In this document: piece by piece, positions 6,265 through 11,681 of the stretch | Numbering within the stretch: position 1 is the first letter of the stretch | Layout: each line of letters begins with the position of its first letter | Assembly (NCBI GenBank): GCA_964524225.1 | Contig: CAZGEW010000043.1 | Location: 1-11,681 of the forward strand | Origin: GCA-2688775 sp964524225 | Lineage (GTDB): Archaea > Nanobdellota > Nanobdellia > Woesearchaeales > GW2011-AR4 | Direction: 5' to 3' | Length of the DNA: 11,681 nucleotides | Translations under genes and position numbers: made by a program | The notes under the pieces: generated by a model | The model's input: only the letters and a program-made list of their open reading frames with translations | The model's database searches: none | Told to the model about the DNA's origin: nothing

Positions 6265-7488
6265 ATGACAGAACAAAAGGTTATACTTGCATACAGCGGC
6301 GGATTAGATACCTCTGTAATACTAAAGTGGCTTGTTAATAAAGGGTTTGAGGTAGTTGCATTTATCGCAGATTTAGGTCAAAATGAGGACTTTGAGGCTG
6401 CAAAGCAGAAAGCTTTGAAGATAGGGGCTTCAAAAGTTTACATTGAAGATTTAAAAGAAGAATTTGTCACCGACTTTATATTTCCAGCTATAAGAGCAAA
6501 TGCTGTTTATGAAGGTCGTTATTTAATGGGAACTTCTTTGGCAAGACCTTTAATTGCAAAAAAGCAGATTGAAATTGCAGAAAATGAAAAAGCAGATTTT
6601 GTAAGCCATGGAGCTACAGGCAAAGGCAATGACCAAGTTAGATTTGAGCTTACTTACATGACCTTAAACCCGAAAATAAACATTATCGCACCATGGAAGG
6701 ATGCTGAATTCTTGGCACAATTCAAAGGGCGCTCTGATATGATTAAATACGCAAATAATAATGGAATTCCAGTAAAAGCTAGTAAATCTGCTCCTTATAG
6801 TACCGATGCTAATCTGATGCATATAAGCTATGAAGCAGGCATTTTGGAAGACCCAAAACTAAAACCAAGCGAAGATATGTTTGAAATGACGAAAAGTCCT
6901 AAAAATGCTCCTGATGAAGAGACAATAATTGAGATTGAGTTCAAGCAAGGGAATCCTGTAAAAGTCGAAACCAAGAATGATGGAACTGTCAAAACAGAAC
7001 CATTAGAATTATTCCAATACTTGAACAAACTAGGTGGCGAAAATGGAATAGGCAGGGTTGATATGGTTGAAAATCGCTTTGTTGGATTAAAATCAAGAGG
7101 TGTTTATGAGACACCTGCTGGAACAATTTTGCATATTGCGCATTGCGATATTGAAGGATTAACATTAGATAGAGAAGTAATGCACTTACGTGATATGTTA
7201 ATGCCTAAGTTTGCAGAGCTAATTTATTATGGCTTTTGGTACTCTCCTGAGATGGAATTTTTAAGAGCCGCATTTGACAAAAGCCAAGAGCATGTAAGCG
7301 GAACTGTTTATTTGTCTTTGTATAAAGGGAACTGCATGGTTATTGGTAGAGAATCAAAAGAATCTTTGTACAATCAAGATTTGAGTAGTATGGACACATT
7401 AGGTGGCTACAACCAACAAGATGCTTTGGGATTTATTAGATTAAATGCTTTAAGGTTGAAGGCGAGTTCTTTAAGAAACAGGAAATAG
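6265..7488 (+). CDS. argG: Argininosuccinate synthase
   Basis: 407 residues, the full family length. It joins citrulline and aspartate using ATP to give argininosuccinate, the penultimate step to arginine. The ATP-pyrophosphatase loop 'YSGGLDTS' is at 10-17, 'GTSLARP' at 89-95 and 'SHGATGKGNDQVRFE' at 114-128; 'PYSTDANLMHISYEAGILE' and 'KSRGVYETPAGTILH' follow further along. The sequence is closely similar along its length, from memory, to the animal/eukaryotic-type enzyme rather than to the shorter methanogen type, suggesting a non-archaeal ancestry. Its start is preceded only by a weak GTGAT. It is divergent from the ACT gene and followed by a 15-bp hairpin before argH, so it may be expressed partly apart from the genes behind it. 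All core motifs are intact. Confidence 0.97.
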   Translation: MTEQKVILAYSGGLDTSVILKWLVNKGFEVVAFIADLGQNEDFEAAKQKALKIGASKVYIEDLKEEFVTDFIFPAIRANAVYEGRYLMGTSLARPLIAKKQIEIAENEKADFVSHGATGKGNDQVRFELTYMTLNPKINIIAPWKDAEFLAQFKGRSDMIKYANNNGIPVKASKSAPYSTDANLMHISYEAGILEDPKLKPSEDMFEMTKSPKNAPDEETIIEIEFKQGNPVKVETKNDGTVKTEPLELFQYLNKLGGENGIGRVDMVENRFVGLKSRGVYETPAGTILHIAHCDIEGLTLDREVMHLRDMLMPKFAELIYYGFWYSPEMEFLRAAFDKSQEHVSGTVYLSLYKGNCMVIGRESKESLYNQDLSSMDTLGGYNQQDALGFIRLNALRLKASSLRNRK

Positions 7489-7497
7489 CAAAAAATA

Positions 7498-7530
7498 AAA
7501 AAATTCACTTGCAAAGCAAGTGAATTTTTT
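7498..7530 (+). terminator. Perfect 15-bp hairpin with T-run between argG and argH
   Basis: AAAAAATTCACTTGC (7498-7512), loop AAA, GCAAGTGAATTTTTT (7516-7530). The arms match perfectly and the right arm ends in six T. It starts 10 bases after the argG stop and ends nine bases before the argH start. It reads like an intrinsic terminator, and a T-run is the main archaeal termination signal. Placed inside an apparent operon it could be a partial terminator that lowers argH-argD relative to argG, or an RNA-processing or stability site. Confidence 0.7.
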
Positions 7531-7539
7531 GTTGTTCAA

Positions 7540-8886
7540 ATGAAACTCTGGCAAAAAAATTACAAATTAAATGAAGAAATTGAAAAATTTACAGTTGGAA
7601 ATGATTATTTATTAGATAAAAATCTAATAAAATATGACATATATGGGAGCATTGCCCATGCTATAATGCTCAGCAAAATTGGAATTTTAAATAAGAATGA
7701 ATTGCAAAAATTAAAAAAAGTATTGGTTGAAATTTTTCGCGAAAGCGAAAAATTTCAAATAAATATTGAAGATGAGGATGTTCATACTGCAATTGAGAAT
7801 TATTTGACAAAAAAATTAGGCAATCTGGGCAAAAAAATCCACACAGCACGCTCAAGAAATGACCAAGTTTTGGTTGATTTAAGATTGTATTCAAAGGAAA
7901 AATTGCTCGAAGTTCAAAAATTAGTTTTAGTTCTAGCTTCTGCTTTTGTTGATGCTGCTGAAAAACATAAAGAAATTCCTATGGTTGGGTACACTCATTC
8001 AAGAAAAGCGATGCCATCTTCTGTAGGTTTATATTTTAGCAGTTTTGCAGAAGCCTTAATTGATGATTTAGAATTGCTTGAAGAAGCTTATGAAATTAAT
8101 GATCAATGTCCTTTAGGAAGCGGTGCAGGTTATGGTTTACCATTAAAGATTGATAGAAATCTGGTGGCTGATTTACTTGGTTTTGAGAAAGTTCAGAATA
8201 ATGTACTTTATGTTCAAAATAGCAGAGGTAAATTTGAATCTGTTATAATATTTACATTAAGCACTATAATGAATGATTTAGCAAAGCTTTCAAATGATTT
8301 AATACTTTTTAGTATGGATGAATTTGGATTCTTTAAGCTTCCTGATGAGTTCTGCACAGGCAGCTCCATAATGCCGCAAAAGAAAAATCCGGATGTCTTT
8401 GAATTAACACGAGCAAAAGCTGCTAAGGTAGATTCAAACTTGTTTTTAGTAAAAAGTATAATATCAAAATTACAATCTGGTTATAATAGGGATTTACAGC
8501 TTACAAAAGAGCCTTTGATAGAAAGTTTTGAAATAACAATCTCGACTCTGCAAATTTTTAATCTTGGGATTAAAAATTTGCAAATAAATAAAGAAAAATG
8601 TATTGCAGCATATACTCCAGACTTATTTGTAACTGACCAAGTTTATGAATTAGTGAAAAATGGAGTTCCTTTCAGAGATGCTTACAAACAAATTGCTAAA
8701 AATATTGAAAATCAAAAAATTTTTTCTTCGAAAAAATTTTTTGCTAATATTCAATCAAAAAAATATAAGAGAGCAACTGGAAATCTGGGCTTAAATAAGT
8801 TAAAAAATGATTTGAAAACTATAAATTCCGAAATTGACTCTGAATTAAACAAATTTCATTCTAAGTTGAGAAAATTGACAAATTAA
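7540..8886 (+). CDS. argH: Argininosuccinate lyase
   Basis: 448 residues, family length. It splits argininosuccinate into arginine and fumarate. Motifs of the fumarase/aspartase superfamily are in place: 'DEDVHTAIENYL' (78-89), 'HTARSRNDQ' (101-109), the catalytic-His region 'GYTHSRKAMPSS' (150-161, H153), and the signature 'GSSIMPQKKNPD' (274-285) with the catalytic Ser. The N-terminus 'KLWQKNY' and the 'AMPSS' wording after the His, instead of the common 'AQP', recall Bacteroidetes-type ArgH. No ribosome site is visible; the ATG follows the hairpin T-run by nine bases. The gene looks particularly AT-rich and holds three perfect short-loop hairpins. The one-base gap to argJ (TAAAATG) indicates coupled expression. 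Confidence 0.96.
   Translation: MKLWQKNYKLNEEIEKFTVGNDYLLDKNLIKYDIYGSIAHAIMLSKIGILNKNELQKLKKVLVEIFRESEKFQINIEDEDVHTAIENYLTKKLGNLGKKIHTARSRNDQVLVDLRLYSKEKLLEVQKLVLVLASAFVDAAEKHKEIPMVGYTHSRKAMPSSVGLYFSSFAEALIDDLELLEEAYEINDQCPLGSGAGYGLPLKIDRNLVADLLGFEKVQNNVLYVQNSRGKFESVIIFTLSTIMNDLAKLSNDLILFSMDEFGFFKLPDEFCTGSSIMPQKKNPDVFELTRAKAAKVDSNLFLVKSIISKLQSGYNRDLQLTKEPLIESFEITISTLQIFNLGIKNLQINKEKCIAAYTPDLFVTDQVYELVKNGVPFRDAYKQIAKNIENQKIFSSKKFFANIQSKKYKRATGNLGLNKLKNDLKTINSEIDSELNKFHSKLRKLTN
7729..7756 (+). repeat. Perfect 12-bp hairpin with GAAA tetraloop inside argH
   Basis: GAAATTTTTCGC (7729-7740), loop GAAA, GCGAAAAATTTC (7745-7756), encoding ArgH residues 64-73. The loop is of GNRA type closed by C-G, a very stable RNA loop. 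The encoded segment aligns in length with ordinary ArgH, so it is not an insertion. Confidence 0.85.
8549..8582 (+). repeat. Perfect 15-bp hairpin inside argH
   Basis: TGCAAATTTTTAATC (8549-8563), loop TTGG, GATTAAAAATTTGCA (8568-8582), over ArgH residues 337-348. The arms are exact. The protein here keeps the length expected for the family. Confidence 0.85.
8713..8743 (+). repeat. Perfect 14-bp hairpin near the 3' end of argH
   Basis: CAAAAAATTTTTTC (8713-8726), loop TTC, GAAAAAATTTTTTG (8730-8743), over about residues 392-402. Each arm is itself almost a palindrome (A6T6), so alternative pairings exist. It contains T-runs that could slow or stop an archaeal polymerase. Confidence 0.85.
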
Positions 8887-8887
8887 A

Positions 8888-10051
8888 ATGCAACTCCTAA
8901 AAAACAATGTTTGTGCGCCAAAGGGCTTCAAGGCGCTTGGAAAGCACATCGGAATCAAGAAATCAGGCAAGTTAGATTTAGCAGTCATCTTTAGCGATGT
9001 TTTGGCGGATGCATCGGCCGTTTATACATCAAACAAAGTTAAGGGCGCTCCGCTTATAGTCACAAAAGATCATCTTAAAAATGGCAAAGCCCAAGCTTTA
9101 GTTATAAACAGCGGTGTAGCAAATGTTTGTACTGGTAATAAAGGATTGAAAGATGCCGAGGACACAGCAAAAATCATAGCTAAGGAGCTTAAAATAAAAG
9201 CCAACAATGTTGTTGTTGCATCAACTGGTCTAATAGGAACCTATTTGCCCATGGACAAGATAAAAAAGGGCTTAAAAGGAATAAAAAATGAACTCAGCAT
9301 TAATTCTAATGCAGCTGCTGCAATAATGACTACAGACACTGTTAAAAAGGAAATAGCTGTTAAAGTTGATAATTTTGTTATAGGAGGAATAGCAAAAGGC
9401 TCTGGCATGATACATCCTAATATGGCTACAATGCTATGTTTTATAACTACAGATGCAAAAATTCCTTCAAAAAAATTGAGTAGATTTTTGAAAAAATCAG
9501 TTAATAAATCATTCAACATGATAAGCGTTGATAAAGATACAAGCACAAGTGACATGGTTGTTATCTTAGCAAATGGGCTTGTAGGTAAGGTCAACGAAAA
9601 GAAATTTCAGAATGGGCTTGATTTTGTTTGTATGGAATTGGCAAAGAAAATAGCAAAAGATGGTGAAGGCGCTACCAAGCTTGTTGAGGTTGAGGTTAAA
9701 AATGCATTAACAAAAGCAGATGCAAGCAAGCTTGCAAAATCTGTTATAACATCAAACCTTGTGAAATGCACCATATTTGGAAATGACCCTAACTGGGGAA
9801 GAATTCTTTGTGCTATTGGCAATTCTGGCGCAAAATTCAAGGAAAATTTGATTGATATTTATTTTAAAGATAAAATTATTGTCAAAAATGGGAGCGCAGT
9901 CAATTTCGACCTTGGCAAGATAAGGAAACTCATGGATAAAAAAATACTGAAAATAACCATAGATGCAAAGCAGGGAAAAGAAAATGCAGTTGCTTATGGC
10001 TGCGACATGACATATGACTATGTCAAAATAAATGCGCGCTACACAACATAA
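8888..10051 (+). CDS. argJ: Glutamate N-acetyltransferase / ornithine acetyltransferase
   Basis: 387 residues, family length. It moves the acetyl group from N-acetylornithine to glutamate, recycling acetyl in arginine synthesis; some members also use acetyl-CoA and so replace ArgA. It is an N-terminal-nucleophile enzyme that cuts itself just before the nucleophilic Thr, here T181 in 'GSGMIHPNMATMLCFITTDA' (171-190). The oxyanion pair lies in 'ASTGLIG' (T113, G114). 'FGNDPNWGRI' and the usual C-terminal ending 'TYDYVKINARYTT' are present. The common 'NSGNANACTG' reads 'NSGVANVCTG' (74-83), a mild change. No separate argA is visible. The start follows argH by one base and the stop lies one base before the chosen argB start. 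Confidence 0.97.
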   Translation: MQLLKNNVCAPKGFKALGKHIGIKKSGKLDLAVIFSDVLADASAVYTSNKVKGAPLIVTKDHLKNGKAQALVINSGVANVCTGNKGLKDAEDTAKIIAKELKIKANNVVVASTGLIGTYLPMDKIKKGLKGIKNELSINSNAAAAIMTTDTVKKEIAVKVDNFVIGGIAKGSGMIHPNMATMLCFITTDAKIPSKKLSRFLKKSVNKSFNMISVDKDTSTSDMVVILANGLVGKVNEKKFQNGLDFVCMELAKKIAKDGEGATKLVEVEVKNALTKADASKLAKSVITSNLVKCTIFGNDPNWGRILCAIGNSGAKFKENLIDIYFKDKIIVKNGSAVNFDLGKIRKLMDKKILKITIDAKQGKENAVAYGCDMTYDYVKINARYTT

Positions 10052-10052
10052 A

Positions 10053-10883
10053 ATGACTCCGAATGAAAAAATAAAGATTTTGATTGAAGCAATGCCTTAC
10101 ATTGAAAAGTACAATAATAAAATAGTAGTAATAAAGCTAGGCGGCAATGCAATGCTTGAAATAAATAATGCAGCTGATGATATAGCATTTCTTAGAAGAG
10201 TGGGAATAAAAGTAGTTGTTGTGCATGGCGGTGGTCCAGAAATAGACAAAGAATTGAAAAAGCTAGGCATAATTTCAAAGTTCATAAAGGGCTTAAGATA
10301 CACTGATGAAAATGTAATCACGGCAGTTAAAAAAGTGTTTAATAGAATAAACAAAAGAATTGTTAATAAGCTTAAATCAAAAGGGGTCAAATCCATAGAT
10401 ACAAGCGGCTGCATCAAGGTAAAGCAAAAGTCACTTGAATTAGGGCTTGTTGGGGAAATAACTAAAATTGAAAAGAAGAAGATAATAAGATATCTGGATT
10501 TGGGTTACACTCCTGTGGTATCTTCTCTTGGCATTGGCATTGGCATTGACAATAAAAAATACAATATAAACGCTGACACTGCTGCTTCTCATATAGCTGT
10601 TGCATTAGATGCAGAAAAATTGACGATATTAACAAATGTAGACGGCGTGATGATAAATGGCAAGATTCTATCGCATATAAACTCATTAACAGCAAGAAAA
10701 GAAATAAAAAAAGGAGGTATAAGCAAAGGAATGATTCCAAAAGTGGAAGCTTGCATCTACGCTGTTAAAAATAAATGTCCTAAAACACATTTGATAAATG
10801 GATTAGTTCCTCATTCTTTGTTGCTTGAGATTTTTACTGATAAAGGCATTGGAACAGAGATAGTTTACAAGAATGGACACTGA
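10053..10883 (+). CDS. argB: Acetylglutamate kinase
   Basis: 276 residues from this start. It phosphorylates N-acetylglutamate with ATP in the second committed step. Key sites: 'VVIKLGGNAM' (25-34, K28), 'VVHGGGPEI' (56-64), 'GLRYTD' (80-85, R82 for acetylglutamate), 'NINADTAA' (171-178), 'TNVDGVM' (194-200) and 'GGISKGMIPK' (221-230, K230). An in-frame ATG at 10032 would add seven residues, but the later ATG gives the same TAAAATG junction as argH-argJ and a family-like N-terminus, so I prefer it. The N-terminal helix 'NEKIKILIEAMPYI' is the part that, in hexameric family members, allows feedback inhibition by arginine; it is absent in the E. coli type. Its stop overlaps argD by 11 bases. 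A six-base repeat encodes GIGIGI at 160-165. Confidence 0.95.
   Translation: MTPNEKIKILIEAMPYIEKYNNKIVVIKLGGNAMLEINNAADDIAFLRRVGIKVVVVHGGGPEIDKELKKLGIISKFIKGLRYTDENVITAVKKVFNRINKRIVNKLKSKGVKSIDTSGCIKVKQKSLELGLVGEITKIEKKKIIRYLDLGYTPVVSSLGIGIGIDNKKYNINADTAASHIAVALDAEKLTILTNVDGVMINGKILSHINSLTARKEIKKGGISKGMIPKVEACIYAVKNKCPKTHLINGLVPHSLLLEIFTDKGIGTEIVYKNGH
10530..10547 (+). repeat. GGCATT x3 hexamer repeat in argB
   Basis: Three exact tandem GGCATT units, in frame, encode the Gly-Ile alternation between 'VVSSL' and 'DNKKYNINADTAA'. Slippage would add or remove two residues without a frameshift. The loop lies before the conserved nucleotide-binding part. Confidence 0.85.
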
Positions 10884-11681
10884 AAAAGTGATAAAACTGG
10901 AAAAAGAATACATAATGCAGACTTACTTAAGGCCAAGCATTGTAATTGACTATGGAAAAGGCTGCTATGTTTTTGACAAGAGGGGTAAAAAATACATTGA
11001 CTTAGTTGGTGGATTGGCAACATGTATACTTGGGCATAGTAACAAGGAATTTACAGAAGCAGTTAAAAAGCAAATAGAAAAAATAACAAATCCTACAAAT
11101 CTATATTACACGGAAGAGCAAGTTAAGCTAGCTGAAAAACTGGCAAAATTATCAGGCTTAAGTAGGTGCTTTTTCTCAAACTCTGGCACTGAAAGCGTTG
11201 AAGCTGCCATAAAGCTTGCGCGAAAGCACACTAAAAAGACGCAAATAATAGCGACAAAAGAAAGCTTTCATGGAAGAACATTTGGAAGTTTAACTGCAAC
11301 AGGAAAGGAAAAGATAAGAAAGCCGTTCAAACCATTGCTTTCTGGCTTTAAACATGTAAAATATGGAGATGCCAATTCTATTAAGAAAGCAATAACCAAA
11401 GAAACAGCTGCCTTAATAGTTGAGCCGATTCAAGGCGAAGCAGGAATTATTATGCCAAACAATGGTTACTTGAAAGATATTAGAGAAATTTGCAATAAGC
11501 ATAATGTTTTAATGATAGTAGATGAAGTTCAAACAGGATGCGGCAGAACAGGAAAGTTTTTTGCGTATGAGCATGACAGAATTAAGCCAGATATAGTGAC
11601 ATTGGCTAAAGGGATTGCAAATGGCATTCCAATTGGTGTTACAATAGCCAAAGATAATATTGCTAAAAGCTTTGGCAAAGG
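10873..11681 (+). CDS. argD: Acetylornithine aminotransferase, 3' end outside window
   Basis: 269 full codons are visible, about two thirds of the usual 390-400 residues. It is a class III PLP aminotransferase making N-acetylornithine from the semialdehyde and glutamate. PLP phosphate contact 'SNSGTESVEAA' (102-112), 'ESFHGRTFGSLTATG' (130-144), the aspartate D217 in 'VDEVQTGCGRTG', and the Schiff-base lysine K246 in 'LAKGIANGIPIG' are all present. The ATG overlaps the argB stop by 11 bases in another frame, implying coupled translation. Related enzymes for lysine, ornithine or GABA share these motifs; the operon position decides for ArgD, and LysW-linked dual use cannot be excluded. Confidence 0.93.
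   Translation, partial: MDTEKVIKLEKEYIMQTYLRPSIVIDYGKGCYVFDKRGKKYIDLVGGLATCILGHSNKEFTEAVKKQIEKITNPTNLYYTEEQVKLAEKLAKLSGLSRCFFSNSGTESVEAAIKLARKHTKKTQIIATKESFHGRTFGSLTATGKEKIRKPFKPLLSGFKHVKYGDANSIKKAITKETAALIVEPIQGEAGIIMPNNGYLKDIREICNKHNVLMIVDEVQTGCGRTGKFFAYEHDRIKPDIVTLAKGIANGIPIGVTIAKDNIAKSFGK

Noticed and set aside
9483..9498. 7-bp hairpin GATTTTT/AAAAATC in argJ
   Set aside because: Short, and expected by chance in AT-rich coding DNA; not comparable to the 12-15 bp stems in argH.
10462..10740. Minus-strand 92-residue frame with a 'QCQCQCQ' run
   Set aside because: It is the antisense of the GGCATT hexamer repeat in argB, whose plus-strand frame has all kinase motifs.

Overview
The window is AT-rich and gene-dense, and it looks archaeal. 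Start regions have TATA-like boxes (TTTAAATA, TTTATAAA types) about 25-40 bases upstream. Shine-Dalgarno sites are mostly absent or weak, and the two long exported proteins belong to a style (Asn/Ser/Thr-rich, dense N-glycosylation sequons, recurring ectodomain modules) that I associate with DPANN archaea of the Woesearchaeota/Pacearchaeota kind. That lineage call is inference from remembered families, not a search. The enzymes are of mixed affinity: RibA is bacterial-type, ArgG resembles the eukaryotic type, and ArgH resembles Bacteroidetes-type enzymes.

Left part (1-4551), all on the minus strand: a cell-surface region. A 48-residue ribbon-helix-helix (RHH) protein lies seven bases upstream of a very long, signal-peptide-bearing protein that runs off the left edge. 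That protein carries about eight copies of a roughly 30-residue repeat. Next to it is a 701-residue membrane protein whose cytosolic N-terminus also looks like an RHH domain. It continues into one transmembrane helix and a large ectodomain with a cadherin-like module. Both transcription units have repeated or palindromic sequence exactly where an autoregulating RHH protein could bind.

Middle part (4552-6264): a stand-alone GTP cyclohydrolase II gene (ribA, plus strand) with direct repeats at its promoter faces a convergent minus-strand gene for a helix-turn-helix-like plus tandem-ACT protein. The ACT gene is divergent from the arginine operon, and the shared 190-base intergenic region holds palindromes and a perfect 13-bp inverted repeat.

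Right part (6265-11681): arginine biosynthesis genes argG, argH, argJ, argB and argD (cut off by the right edge). The pathway logic is as follows. ArgJ makes N-acetylglutamate by transacetylation, ArgB phosphorylates it, ArgD makes acetylornithine, and ArgG plus ArgH convert citrulline to arginine. argC and argF/carbamoyl-phosphate genes are not in the window. argH-argJ-argB-argD are packed with one-base gaps or overlaps. argG is separated from argH by a perfect 15-bp hairpin ending in a T-run. Three more perfect 12-15 bp hairpins lie inside argH.

The most interesting candidates are the membrane-tethered RHH protein with its start-site palindrome, the RHH/repeat-surface-protein operon, the ACT-domain candidate regulator of arg genes, and the cluster of perfect short-loop hairpins in argG-argH.
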